DNA from: an uncultured Oscillospiraceae bacterium
GTDB taxonomy: Bacteria > Bacillota > Clostridia > Oscillospirales > Oscillospiraceae
Length of the DNA stretch: 48,862 nt
NCBI GenBank assembly: GCA_947624395.1
Contig: CANQKA010000004.1
Span: forward strand, 1 to 48,862
Direction: 5' to 3'
The position numbers and the translations under genes are program-made. Positions 23,035-30,658 of the stretch are shown here, piece after piece (the first letter of the stretch is position 1; each line of letters opens with the position of its first letter). The notes under the pieces are model-generated. The model worked only from the letters and a program-made list of their open reading frames with translations, searched no databases and was not told the origin of the DNA.

Positions 23035-24272
23035 GCCTTTCCCTCCAACAAAAGCTCCCGCAGATGCCCGATGTAATAAAGCGACCCGAATGCGCACACC
23101 GGCTCTTCATAGCCCCGGCACAGCGCCAGCGCCTCCGGCAGACTGTCCGCCGTCAGCGCGGGCACAGATTTGACCGCCGCCGCCAGTTCACCCCCCGGCA
23201 GGGCCCGCGGGCTGTCGTCCGGCGCGACACAGATAAACCGCGCCGCCAGCGGCTCCATGATTTTTAACACACCAAGCCAGTCCTTGTCGGCCATGGCCCC
23301 CATGAGCATGGTGCACTTTTGCCCCGGCAGGTATTCCCGCAGCCCCGCCGCCAATGCCGCGGCCCCGTGGGGGTTATGTGCCCCGTCCAATATAACCGGC
23401 GGCGCGCCCGGTATATACTCGAACCGGCAGGGCCATTTTGCCGACTTCAGCCCCGCTCGGATGTCCCGCTCCGAAAGCCCCAGCACCCGGCACGCCTCCA
23501 GCACCGCGCAGGCGTTCTCCGCCTGATGCCGCCCCAGCAGACCGATGTCCACGTCCGCCATATCCCCGTAGGAAAACCGCTGCCCCGCCAGGGAATAAGA
23601 CCCAAGGCGCAATTTATTTATGTCAACTTCATGCAGGCTCGCGCCCACCGTCTCGCACCGGGCCCGTATCACGTCCCGCGCCTCGATCGGCTGAGGCGCG
23701 CACACCACCGGGCAGCCGGCTTTCACGATACCGGCCTTCTCCCCGGCAATGGCCGTCAGGGTATCGCCCAGCACGGCCGTGTGGTCCAGCCCGATGGGCA
23801 TGATCACCGACACGGCGGGCTTTTCGATCACATTCGTGGCGTCCAGCCGACCGCCCAGACCTGTCTCCAGCACCACGTAGTCGCACCGCTTCTGGGCGAA
23901 GTATAGAAACGCGGCGGCGGTCATCTTCTCAAAATAGCTGGGCTCGTCCAGCCCCCGGCACGCCTCCCGGACCCGGGCCGTGACAGCGGCGAAGTCCGAT
24001 AGATTTATGTCAACTCCATCCACCTTTATCCGCTCCCAGGGGCCGGTCAGGTCCGGGGAGGTGTAAAGCCCCGTGCGGTACCCGGCTGCCTGTAAAACGG
24101 CGGCGGTCATGGCGGCACAGGAGCCCTTGCCGTTGGTCCCGGCGATGTGCACGCACCGCAAGCCCGCCTGTGGGTCGCCAAGAGCCGCGCACAGCTCGCC
24201 CATGACCGCCAGACCGGGGGCGTGGGTGAACTTGGGCGTTGCCGTATAAAATTGGAGATGATCAGTGTCCAT
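23025..24272 (-). CDS. folC: Folylpolyglutamate / dihydrofolate synthase
   Basis: This 415-residue Mur-ligase-family enzyme adds glutamate to folates. The P-loop GTNGKGS is at residues 45-51, preceded by the family's FYTATPKFTHAPGLAVM start. LETGLGGRLDATN (near 131) and GLDHTAVLGDTLTAIAGEKAGI (near 152) are FolC signatures, and VILDGAHNPHGA (near 295) is the C-terminal motif. The ATG at 24272 has no ribosome site but lies six bases after an extended -10 box, suggesting leaderless mRNA. It heads the folC-fchA-folD operon. The gene carries two TTNACATAA nonamers (23618-23626, 24005-24013). Confidence 0.93.
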   Translation of the reverse strand: MDTDHLQFYTATPKFTHAPGLAVMGELCAALGDPQAGLRCVHIAGTNGKGSCAAMTAAVLQAAGYRTGLYTSPDLTGPWERIKVDGVDINLSDFAAVTARVREACRGLDEPSYFEKMTAAAFLYFAQKRCDYVVLETGLGGRLDATNVIEKPAVSVIMPIGLDHTAVLGDTLTAIAGEKAGIVKAGCPVVCAPQPIEARDVIRARCETVGASLHEVDINKLRLGSYSLAGQRFSYGDMADVDIGLLGRHQAENACAVLEACRVLGLSERDIRAGLKSAKWPCRFEYIPGAPPVILDGAHNPHGAAALAAGLREYLPGQKCTMLMGAMADKDWLGVLKIMEPLAARFICVAPDDSPRALPGGELAAAVKSVPALTADSLPEALALCRGYEEPVCAFGSLYYIGHLRELLLEGKAWN

Positions 24273-24278
24273 ACCCGC

Positions 24279-24287
24279 AGTATAGCA
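24279..24287 (-). promoter_or_regulatory. folC extended -10 promoter
   Basis: Read leftwards: TGC followed by TATACT (24279-24284), then six bases and the ATG. No good -35 is seen. Transcription should start at or next to the A of the start codon. Confidence 0.55.
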
Positions 24288-24313
24288 TATTTGCGAACAA
24301 CGGGAAAGTCCGA

Positions 24314-24342
24314 TTGACTTTTTTAGGGATTTGGGATACAGT
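24314..24342 (+). promoter_or_regulatory. greA promoter
   Basis: TTGACT (24314-24319), 17 bases, TACAGT (24337-24342), divergent from folC. Confidence 0.65.
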
Positions 24343-24360
24343 GTCCGCGGAGGGATGCCC

Positions 24361-24864
24361 ATGCATGACGAATTGACGGCGGTGGATATCCGCAAGATGC
24401 AGGAGGAGATCGACTACCGGGAGACCCAGCTGCGGCCCAAGCTCATCGAGGACGTGCAGACCGCCCGAGCTTTCGGGGACCTGTCGGAGAATTTCGAGTA
24501 TAAGGCCGCCAAACAGGCCAAGAATAAAAACGAGAGCCGTATCCGGTACCTGAAGCGCATGATCGCCTCGGCGGTGGTCATCGAGGGTAAGTCCGCTGAC
24601 GACGAGGCGGGCCTATTTGACACCGTGACGCTTTTCATGGAGGACGAGAACGACGAGGAGGTCATCACCCTGGTGACCACCCTGCGGCAAAACCCGGCCA
24701 AGGGCCTGATCAGCAAGGAATCCCCGGTGGGTCAGGCCGTCCTGGGCCACAAGGTGGGGGATAGAGTGTTCGTCCAGGTGGGGGAGCACGGCGGCTACTG
24801 GGCCCAGATACGGGCCATCCAAAAGGGTCAGGACGACGACACCATGGAGATAAGCCCATACTAA
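24361..24864 (+). CDS. greA: GreA/GreB-family transcription elongation factor
   Basis: This 167-residue factor rescues backtracked RNA polymerase by stimulating transcript cleavage. The N-terminal coiled coil has the catalytic tip GDLSENFEYKAAKQ with D40 and E43, and the C-terminal FKBP-like domain ends KVGDRVFVQV...YWAQIRAI. I prefer the ATG at 24361 because GGAGGG ends six bases before it; the in-frame ATG at 24355 touches the ribosome site. A flavin reductase gene follows nine bases after the stop. A second GreA-type paralogue elsewhere in the genome is possible, since this one is slightly longer than classical GreA. Confidence 0.88.
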   Translation: MHDELTAVDIRKMQEEIDYRETQLRPKLIEDVQTARAFGDLSENFEYKAAKQAKNKNESRIRYLKRMIASAVVIEGKSADDEAGLFDTVTLFMEDENDEEVITLVTTLRQNPAKGLISKESPVGQAVLGHKVGDRVFVQVGEHGGYWAQIRAIQKGQDDDTMEISPY

Positions 24865-24873
24865 GGAGAATAT

Positions 24874-25353
24874 ATGATGGAAAAGCTTGATTTGGACGTT
24901 TTCAGCGCCTTTGCGGACGATTGGGCCCTGGTGACCGCCGGGACCCAGGGGGACTACAACACCATGACCATCGGCTGGGGCGGTCTGGGCACCTTGTGGA
25001 GCCGGCCGGCCGCCACGGTCTATGTGAAGCGCAACCGCTATACCCATGACTTTATGGAGAAGAACGACATGTTCACCGTCAGCTTCTTCCCGGCTGAATA
25101 TAAGAAGGCTCTTGGCTATCTTGGCTCCCATTCCGGCCGGGAGGGGGACAAGGTGGCGGCCTCCGGCCTGACGCCGGTGTACCTGGACAACGCCGTGACC
25201 TTCCAGGAGGCCAGCGTGACGCTGCTGTGCCGGAAGATATATTCCCACGACTTCGACGTATCCGCCGTACCTGCGGACGTAAAGCGGAGCTACTACGAAG
25301 ACGAGCCGCCTCACACCATCTACATCGGCGAAGTAGTTGACATAATTCGATAA
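24874..25353 (+). CDS. Flavin reductase family protein (FMN-binding split barrel)
   Basis: This 159-residue protein matches the flavin reductase-like FMN-binding family: NTMTIGWGGLGTLWSRPAATVYVK near residue 29, a polar RYTHDFMEKNDMFTVSF strand pair, and LGYLGSHSGREGDKV near 82. Such proteins bind FMN and reduce it or use it as an electron carrier; the partner is unknown. AAGGAG precedes the ATG pair at 24874/24877. It is cotranscribed with greA. A TTNACATAA nonamer (25337-25345) covers its last codons, where the protein ends VVDIIR. Confidence 0.85.
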   Translation: MMEKLDLDVFSAFADDWALVTAGTQGDYNTMTIGWGGLGTLWSRPAATVYVKRNRYTHDFMEKNDMFTVSFFPAEYKKALGYLGSHSGREGDKVAASGLTPVYLDNAVTFQEASVTLLCRKIYSHDFDVSAVPADVKRSYYEDEPPHTIYIGEVVDIIR

Positions 25354-25372
25354 CTCCCGTGCGTCTTAACTT

Positions 25373-25430
25373 TCTCTCCTTCCGCCGCGACGAAGCCGCG
25401 CCACCTCCCTCGTCAGAGAGAGGCTTTTTT
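25373..25430 (-). repeat. Double-hairpin repeat, family C copy 2 (reversed)
   Basis: Reverse-complement relative of the copy at 4101-4156, with the same CGAAGCCGCG stem and the TCTCTCCTTCCG end. The T6 after GAGAGAGGC could act as a terminator for the flavin reductase gene. Confidence 0.8.
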
Positions 25431-25452
25431 AAATGAATTTTCCATATAAAAA

Positions 25453-25504
25453 GGCCCCCTCTGACGAGGGGGCTGTCAGCGCTCTGCGCTGACTGGGGGA
25501 GAGA
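25453..25504 (+). repeat. Double-hairpin repeat, family A copy 3
   Basis: Stem 1 as in copy 1; stem 2 GTCAGCGC-TCT-GCGCTGAC. It is nearly identical to the next copy 33 bases downstream. Confidence 0.92.
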
Positions 25505-25537
25505 TAGAGACTATTTAAACCCTCTTCTTTATTCAAA

Positions 25538-25589
25538 GGCCCCCTCTGACGAGGGGGCTGTCAGCGCTCTGCGCTGACTGGGGGAGAGA
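25538..25589 (+). repeat. Double-hairpin repeat, family A copy 4
   Basis: Identical in its core to copy 3, forming a tandem pair. It lies next to the stop codon of the YdcF-like gene, which reads in the opposite direction. Confidence 0.92.
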
Positions 25590-25598
25590 CGATTCATT

Positions 25599-26255
25599 TC
25601 ACCTTGTCAGTTGGGAGGTATACCCCGCTTCAACAAGCCGCTCGTAAGCTGCACGGACGGGTCCGGGTACTTCCTGCGGTATCTGATACCCCTTTTGTGC
25701 GTAAAGCTCCATGCGCTGCACGTCGCCCACCAGCGTGTCCAGCACGCCTTTTTCCGTCATGCCCACGGCCTGGGCGGCCCGAATATGCTCTGGGATAGTC
25801 ACCCGCGGCGAGGCCAGGATAAATTCGGCCTGGGGCCAGTACACTGCCGCGGCCGCGTACACCCGCCGCTCCATGTACGGCTTGTGCACGGCCAGTATCT
25901 TGTGCGTCGGGATATTTCGCCCTTCCAGCAGGGCTTTTGTGAACAGAAAGTTCTCCGCCGAATTGGCCGAGCGCGTCTCGAGAAGTATGGCGCTTTCCGG
26001 CAGACCCGCCTTTACGGCGATGGCGGCGAACCGCTCCGCCTCGCTGACGCGGAACAGCCCCGACGTGTTCCGGCCCAGCCCGCCGGTGAACACCACCCAG
26101 GGGGCCAACCCCTGCTTCCAAAGCTCGACCACCCGCAGCGGGACGGTCTCGTCGTAGCAGCCGAAGCCCACCAGCACGTCCGCCGGCGCCGGCGTCATGT
26201 CCAGGCACATATAATCCCACAAAACCTGCGCGTCACGCAGTACCGCGTCCGTCAT
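25599..26255 (-). CDS. YdcF/SanA/ElyC-family protein (DUF218)
   Basis: A 218-residue DUF218 protein. Family marks are VLVGFGCYD near residue 27, VVFTGGLGRNTSGLF near 54, the ALLEGRNIP helix, and HKPYMERRVYAAA near 123. Relatives act in envelope metabolism or on nucleotide-linked substrates, but the reaction is not established. This copy has no N-terminal membrane segment, so it is cytosolic. GGAGG precedes the ATG, which overlaps the stop of the lipoprotein gene by ATGA, so it is the last gene of a four-gene operon. Confidence 0.85.
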   Translation of the reverse strand: MTDAVLRDAQVLWDYMCLDMTPAPADVLVGFGCYDETVPLRVVELWKQGLAPWVVFTGGLGRNTSGLFRVSEAERFAAIAVKAGLPESAILLETRSANSAENFLFTKALLEGRNIPTHKILAVHKPYMERRVYAAAAVYWPQAEFILASPRVTIPEHIRAAQAVGMTEKGVLDTLVGDVQRMELYAQKGYQIPQEVPGPVRAAYERLVEAGYTSQLTR

Positions 26256-27190
26256 GCGTCAACCTCCGGCCATGTGAGCTCCGTGTCCTGTTTGACGCAG
26301 ACGCCGTTTTCCAACGCCTGATAGGAGGAAAAGCGCTCCGCGCCCGCGTTTATCAGCTCCCGTGTGACGCTCTCGCCGTCGGGACCTGCCTTGCGGGTCT
26401 CCACGATGACATAGGCGCACCCCGCCTCGACCGTCAGACTCTCCGGGACCTGCTCGGGGGCGTAGGTTTTCTTATCCAGCACGCGGCTGTCAGCGTCCAT
26501 TTGCAGCACGACGATCTCGGTCGGCGCGCACATGATCTCCACATGCACGACCACCGAGCAGCCGTCGGTGACGCTCTCTCCGTCGGGACCGGTGACGGTG
26601 AGGTCGTCGCTGAGGGTGCGGGTGCATGCCATTCCCTCGGCGGAACCGTCCAGGGAGACGCCCTCTCCGGCGGTGAGATAGACGGCCCCCTCCGGGGTCT
26701 GATAGACCGGGTTGAAAAAGTATCGGACTTCGCCGCCGGGAATGTGATAAACAGTCGCCTCCAGCTCCACGCTCTCGCCCTGGTCGGTAGTGGTGACATG
26801 CATGCCGTTACCGGTGAGCCCCTCGTCCATATGGGTGGCGGTACCGCGCTCGGCGTCGCTTCCGTACCGATAGGCGTAATACCCCATGCCGTCCAGATCC
26901 TCAAATACCCAGTCGCCGTTATCCTGCTGCACGGCCCAGACCCGCTCCCCGTATGCCTCGCTGTCCAGTGGCGATATAACCGCCTCGCCATCCGCCAGCT
27001 TGTCGGCGTTGTCGTTGAAATAAGCGTCGTAGTCGAACAGGTCCAGATATTCCTCCGTGGCGAACACCCCGATGAGCCGGTCCCGCTCCGCCGTCTGGGT
27101 CCCGTCCTCGTCCGGGTCCGCCAGCTGACACCCGCCGCAGCCCAGCAAAAGGCCCATGCAGACCAGCAGCGCCAGCGCTTTATGTTTCAT
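26252..27190 (-). CDS. Predicted lipoprotein of unknown function
   Basis: This 312-residue exported protein has a lipoprotein signal: a basic start, a hydrophobic core and the lipobox LLGC with C18 as the likely lipidated Cys (C21 is a second candidate). The mature part is acidic and beta-rich, with no domain I recognise. Residues about 40-70 (EEYLDLFDYDAYF) look helical, and the rest may form two beta-sandwich halves, each with a GPDGESVT sequence (near residues 200 and 272). The start overlaps the HTH gene by 11 bases. The operon context (membrane protein and HTH upstream) suggests an envelope-sensing role, which is inference. Confidence 0.8.
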   Translation of the reverse strand: MKHKALALLVCMGLLLGCGGCQLADPDEDGTQTAERDRLIGVFATEEYLDLFDYDAYFNDNADKLADGEAVISPLDSEAYGERVWAVQQDNGDWVFEDLDGMGYYAYRYGSDAERGTATHMDEGLTGNGMHVTTTDQGESVELEATVYHIPGGEVRYFFNPVYQTPEGAVYLTAGEGVSLDGSAEGMACTRTLSDDLTVTGPDGESVTDGCSVVVHVEIMCAPTEIVVLQMDADSRVLDKKTYAPEQVPESLTVEAGCAYVIVETRKAGPDGESVTRELINAGAERFSSYQALENGVCVKQDTELTWPEVDA

Positions 27191-27410
27191 CGTCGTTATC
27201 CTCCAAATTCCCGTCGAATTTCAAAATATCCCCCACGTCGCAATCCAGAAAGTAGCATATCCGGTTCACGGTCCCGAAGCGCACGCCCTTTGCCTTGCCG
27301 CTGCGTAAGATAGAGAGGTTTGCCTCCGTGATGCCCACCTTGGCGCACAGCTCCCGGGCCGTCATGCCCCGGGCCCGGAGAACGTCGTCCAAATATACCC
27401 GTATCGCCAT
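27180..27410 (-). CDS. Small Cro/CI-type HTH regulator (YozG-like)
   Basis: A 76-residue single-domain regulator: VYLDDVLRARGMTARELCAKVGITEANLSILRSGKAKGVRF carries the helix-turn-helix, and TVNRICYFLDCDVGDILKF is the usual closing helix of YozG-like proteins. It follows a DUF2975-like membrane protein by ten bases, a pairing common in Firmicutes in which both control their own operon. The 13-bp direct repeats at the operon promoter are its likely targets (inference). Confidence 0.88.
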   Translation of the reverse strand: MAIRVYLDDVLRARGMTARELCAKVGITEANLSILRSGKAKGVRFGTVNRICYFLDCDVGDILKFDGNLEDNDDET

Positions 27411-27420
27411 CGTCCCGCCC

Positions 27421-28377
27421 TCAGATGAACAGGTCGTTGTCGTCCTTGAGGGCCTTGCCCGCCCGCAGGGACCGGGCCAGCAGCAGCGCTCCCAGCGCCA
27501 GGGCCATGGGGACCAGCGGCACGCTTAAGTTGTAGGACTGGGTGTACAGCCGGTCAGCGCACAAAAGCTGCCCCAGCTGCAAGCCCGCCCCGGTCAGGGC
27601 CGTGACCGTCACCGTCAGAGCGCACCGGCGGGCCAGCACGTCCGCCGCCGATACCGTCTCGGGGGAGTAATGGTCCCGGCCCCATGCGGCCAGCAGGTCC
27701 CACCCGGCCAGCACCGCCGCCAGGTCCAGCAAATACGCCGCCGCGCCGGCGGCGCACCGCAGACCCAAAAATGCGTAGGTGAGCCCCAGACCCTCGCCGC
27801 CCTGATTAGCGGCCCGTACAGCCGCCAGCGCGCTTGTGAGCGCCATGGGGCACGCCCCGAAGGTCCCGAACACCGCGGCCGCCGCCAGCGCCCCCAGGGC
27901 CCAAAAGCCGTACCGCAGCAGCTTCCCGCTGTCCGCCCCACGGCAAGCCCGCAGGGCCCGCAGCGCCAGGTACGCCACCAGCACGGACCAGAACGCCCCG
28001 CCCAGCACGGCCACGCCCATAGCCCCCGCCGCGGGCCCCAGCCACCGGACCAGCACGCCGGGGTTCACCGCCCCGTACAGCCCGAACCCCACGAGCGCGC
28101 TTAAAATGGGCAGCAGAGCGTCTTCCCACCGGCACCGCCGCTTCAGCGCCCGCACCAGCAGCCAGACCAATGGCAGCGCGGTACATAGCGCCAGCAGGGC
28201 TATGGCAAACAGGTTGCCCACCGCCCCCGACAGGCTCATCCGCCGCAGCAGCCGCCCCAGCGGCGCGAATGGGAAAGCCCCGGCCAGGGCCGCGCCATCG
28301 GGCCGCCATACGAGCGCCAGCGCCAGACATACGACCGCCTCCGCCGCCAGCCAAGGCATCAAGCGTTTTCGTTCCAT
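27421..28377 (-). CDS. Polytopic membrane protein, DUF2975-like
   Basis: A 318-residue protein with about seven or eight hydrophobic helices, Ala/Leu-rich. The C-terminal end ARSLRAGKALKDDNDLFI resembles the end of DUF2975 proteins, and the YozG-like HTH gene downstream fits that family, but the protein is longer than typical DUF2975 members, so part may be unrelated. No transport or catalytic motif was recognised. GGAGG precedes the ATG, and a consensus promoter with direct repeats lies upstream. It is the first gene of the operon ending with the YdcF-like gene. Confidence 0.7.
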   Translation of the reverse strand: MERKRLMPWLAAEAVVCLALALVWRPDGAALAGAFPFAPLGRLLRRMSLSGAVGNLFAIALLALCTALPLVWLLVRALKRRCRWEDALLPILSALVGFGLYGAVNPGVLVRWLGPAAGAMGVAVLGGAFWSVLVAYLALRALRACRGADSGKLLRYGFWALGALAAAAVFGTFGACPMALTSALAAVRAANQGGEGLGLTYAFLGLRCAAGAAAYLLDLAAVLAGWDLLAAWGRDHYSPETVSAADVLARRCALTVTVTALTGAGLQLGQLLCADRLYTQSYNLSVPLVPMALALGALLLARSLRAGKALKDDNDLFI

Positions 28378-28389
28378 GCTATCGCCTCC

Positions 28390-28445
28390 GAAATTATCGT
28401 TTTATTTAAGCTTCTGGGGACAATATACACCGGAAATTATCGTTT
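28390..28445 (-). promoter_or_regulatory. Paired direct-repeat operator
   Basis: AAACGATAATTTC occurs twice in the same orientation (read leftwards: 28445-28433 and 28402-28390), 43 bases apart, about four helical turns. One copy fills the promoter spacer, the other the leader. Confidence 0.7.
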
Positions 28446-28450
28446 GTCAA
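28422..28450 (-). promoter_or_regulatory. Promoter of the DUF2975-like operon
   Basis: Read leftwards: TTGACA (28445-28450), 17 bases, TATATT (28422-28427), a strong housekeeping match. Confidence 0.85.
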
Positions 28451-28531
28451 TAATTTTCTGCGCAAAAATAAATGGGTATGAACCTGCCGGAATTGGGAAA
28501 ACTAACGGCAAATTTCCGGTGAGGTGACGAC

Positions 28532-28876
28532 ATGACTACACAGCTCACAGCGATTTTTGACGACCGGGACGGGGCGGACCTGGCCCTGATGCGTTTGCGG
28601 CGCAACGGCGTGGAGTACTCCATCGCGGAGATGCGCGCCCCGGAACGGCGGGCGAAAAGCGACATGCCTCTGGTGGACATGCACCCGGCCTACGGCCCCG
28701 CGGCCACGGACAGCGTCTTGCCGGGGCAGGTCTACGCGGCCGTGCTGGGTTCCCGTGCGGCCATGGAGCGGACCAGCGCCGCCGCCGGTCAGGCAAGACT
28801 CACCCTGAACATCCGCACCGACCAGGTGTTAAGAGCCAGAGAGATCATCGCCACCGTCAAGGGCAGGGTATTATGA
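28532..28876 (+). CDS. Small protein of unknown function
   Basis: A 114-residue soluble protein. The start TTQLTAIFDDRDGADLALMRLRRNGVEY resembles the beta-alpha opening of YflT/general-stress-type small domains, in which a fold repeats after a linker; the second half (ARLTLNIRTDQVLRAREIIATVKG) could be the second beta-alpha unit. No further identification. GAGGTGACGAC precedes the ATG. It is divergent from the DUF2975-like operon, and an 11-bp inverted repeat (CACCGGAAATT at 28428, AATTTCCGGTG at 28511) links the two control regions. Confidence 0.7.
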   Translation: MTTQLTAIFDDRDGADLALMRLRRNGVEYSIAEMRAPERRAKSDMPLVDMHPAYGPAATDSVLPGQVYAAVLGSRAAMERTSAAAGQARLTLNIRTDQVLRAREIIATVKGRVL

Positions 28877-28892
28877 TCCTTCCTTATTCAAA

Positions 28893-28943
28893 GGCCCCCT
28901 CTGACGAGGGGGCTGTCAGCGCTTGCGCTGACTGGGGGAGAGA
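28893..28943 (+). repeat. Double-hairpin repeat, family A copy 5
   Basis: Stem 1 GCCCCCTC/GAGGGGGC, stem 2 GTCAGCGC-TT-GCGCTGAC with the shortest loop seen, tail TGGGGGAGAGA. Confidence 0.92.
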
Positions 28944-28971
28944 CATATTAATTAAATCCTTTTCCTTGTTG

Positions 28972-29023
28972 AAGCCCCCCTTGTCAAAGGGGGGTGGCCC
29001 GCAGGGCCGGGGGGATTGTTACC
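28972..29023 (+). repeat. Hairpin repeat, family B copy 1
   Basis: AAGCCCCCCTT-GTC-AAAGGGGGG, then TGGCCC-GCA-GGGCC, then GGGGGGATTGTTACC. Same two-stem plan as family A with a different tail. Confidence 0.88.
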
Positions 29024-29041
29024 ATGCTTCAAGTCTGGTAA

Positions 29042-29095
29042 CAACCCCTCTGCCTCGCTGCCGCTCGGCACCTCCCCTTACACAGGGGAGGCTTT
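29042..29095 (-). repeat. Hairpin repeat, family B/C variant (reversed)
   Basis: Read leftwards: AAAGCCTCCCC-TGTGTAA-GGGGAGG, then TGCCGAGCGGCAGCGAGGCA, then GAGGGGTT. The second stem is imperfect. Confidence 0.75.
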
Positions 29096-29143
29096 CGATA
29101 TGGTGTCTCCAGCTATGCCGGAGACGCGTGGGATTTTGATGTT

Positions 29144-29198
29144 TCTCTCCCCCAGTCTTGGCCTGACGGCCAAGCCAGCCCCCTCGTCAGAGGGGGCC
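29144..29198 (-). repeat. Double-hairpin repeat, family A copy 6 (reversed, changed stem 2)
   Basis: Stem 1 is unchanged, but stem 2 reads CTTGGCC-GTCA-GGCCAAG instead of GTCAGCGC/GCGCTGAC; both arms changed together. Tail TGGGGGAGAGA. Confidence 0.88.
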
Positions 29199-29222
29199 GG
29201 AATCTATACCCAGGTGGAGAAT

Positions 29223-29274
29223 ATGGCCCCCTCTGACGAGGGGGCTGTCAGCGCTTTGCGCTGACTGGGGGAGA
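29223..29274 (+). repeat. Double-hairpin repeat, family A copy 7
   Basis: Stem 2 GTCAGCGC-TTT-GCGCTGAC. It abuts the 3' end of rarA. Confidence 0.92.
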
Positions 29275-29282
29275 GAAAAACT

Positions 29283-30548
29283 TTACGAAATTCCCTTCAC
29301 CGCGTCCCAATATTTTTTCGCGGCCTGTTCGGTCTTATTGTCGCCGTACTCGTAATAATGCGCGTCCTTGAGGCTGTCGGGCAGATACTGCTGGGCCACC
29401 CAGCGGTTGGGGAAGTCGTGGGGGTACAGGTACCCCTGCTCCCGCTCAAAGCCCGTGCCGTCGGCGTGGACGTTTTGCAGCTCGCGGGGTATGGGTCCGG
29501 CCTTACCGGCCTTCACGTCGGCGATGGCCGCGTCGATGGCCATGCAGCCCGTGTTGGACTTGGGGCAGGTGGCCAGGAATATGACCGCCTCCGCCAGGGG
29601 CAGCCGTGCCTCCGGCAACCCCAATTGCAGCGCCGAATCCACGCATGCCTTCACGATGGGCACGGCCAGGGGATAGGCCAAGCCGATGTCCTCGCTGGCG
29701 GAGCATAAAATGCGCCGGCACGCGCCCAACAGGTCGCCAGTCTCCAAAAACCGGGCCAGGTAATGCAGCGCCGCGTCCGGGTCCGAGCCCCGCATGGACT
29801 TCATGAGCGCGGACAAAATGTCGAAGTGCTCGTCCCCGTCCTTATCGTAGCGCATGGAGCTTTTCTGGGTGACGGCACGTGCGTCGGCCATGGTGAACGC
29901 CATACCGTTCTTGCCCACGTGGCCGGTGGCATAGAGCATTTCCAGGGTGTTCAGGCTCTTGCGCGCATCTCCGCCGCAGGCGGCGGCGATATAGTCCAGC
30001 ACCCCGTCTTCCGGCGTGATGGCAACGCCGTCCCGTTTTTGGATGAGCCCCAATACCCGCTCCATGGCCTTTTTCACGTCCGCGGGCGTGAGCTGCTTGA
30101 ACTCAAAGACCGTGCTCCGGGACAGAATCGCGTTGAACACGCAGAAGTAGGGGTTTTCCGTGGTGGAGGCGATGAGGGTGATCTTGCCGTTTTCGATGAA
30201 CTCCAACAGGGACTGCTGCTGCTTTTTGTTGAAGTACTGTATCTCGTCCAGGTAGAGAAGCACCCCGTCCGGGGCCAGAAACGTATCCAGCTCCTCGATG
30301 ATGGCCTTGATGTCGGCAAGGCCCGCGGTGGTGGCGTTCAGGCGCTTTAATGGCCGGTTTGTCCGCTGGGCGATGATACGGGCCACGGTGGTCTTGCCGG
30401 TACCGGAGGGACCGTAGAAGATCATGCAGGGGATATGGCCGCTGGCCGCAATGCGGCGCAGCATGCCGTCCGGGCCCAGAATATGCTCCTGGCCCGCCAC
30501 CTCGTCCAGGGTCTGGGGCCGAAATTCATCCGCCAACGGTCGGTACAT
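29283..30548 (-). CDS. rarA: Replication-associated recombination protein RarA/MgsA
   Basis: This 421-residue clamp-loader-like AAA+ ATPase acts at stalled replication forks. Walker A GPSGTGKT is at residues 46-53, Walker B LLYLDEIQYF near 98, sensor 1 STTEN near 128. The C-terminal tetramerisation domain contains GSDPDAALHYLARFLETGD, RRILCSASEDIGLA, and the family end FPNRWVAQQYLP. The ATG at 30548 is preferred to the GTG two codons earlier; AAAGGA is upstream. It shares its -35 box with nth on the other strand. Confidence 0.95.
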   Translation of the reverse strand: MYRPLADEFRPQTLDEVAGQEHILGPDGMLRRIAASGHIPCMIFYGPSGTGKTTVARIIAQRTNRPLKRLNATTAGLADIKAIIEELDTFLAPDGVLLYLDEIQYFNKKQQQSLLEFIENGKITLIASTTENPYFCVFNAILSRSTVFEFKQLTPADVKKAMERVLGLIQKRDGVAITPEDGVLDYIAAACGGDARKSLNTLEMLYATGHVGKNGMAFTMADARAVTQKSSMRYDKDGDEHFDILSALMKSMRGSDPDAALHYLARFLETGDLLGACRRILCSASEDIGLAYPLAVPIVKACVDSALQLGLPEARLPLAEAVIFLATCPKSNTGCMAIDAAIADVKAGKAGPIPRELQNVHADGTGFEREQGYLYPHDFPNRWVAQQYLPDSLKDAHYYEYGDNKTEQAAKKYWDAVKGIS

Positions 30549-30580
30549 ACGCACAAGTCCTTTTCGGTTAAGATATACAA

Positions 30581-30609
30581 ATTATAAAAGACCCACTTGG
30601 AATTTGCAA
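30581..30609 (-). promoter_or_regulatory. rarA promoter
   Basis: Read leftwards: TTGCAA (30604-30609), 17 bases, TATAAT (30581-30586). TTGCAA is a palindrome and also serves the opposite strand. Confidence 0.75.
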
Positions 30610-30633
30610 CAGGGCGTGATAAGATTTTATAAG
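30604..30633 (+). promoter_or_regulatory. nth promoter
   Basis: TTGCAA (30604-30609), 18 bases, TATAAG (30628-30633). It uses the same -35 hexamer as rarA. Confidence 0.6.
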
Positions 30634-30658
30634 ACAGAGAGAGTGGGAGGGATGCCCA

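Larger units (their letters stand above)
28877..29282. other. 406-base repeat-filled intergenic region
   Basis: No gene is seen. Five hairpin elements of three families fill it almost completely, in both orientations. The short spacers between them are AT-rich (for example ATATTAATTAAATCC). No terminator with a T tract stands out. Confidence 0.85.

Noticed and set aside
28893-29274. Cluster of five hairpin elements as a possible CRISPR array
   Set aside because: Units belong to different families, face both ways and have irregular, non-unique spacers. No cas genes are nearby.
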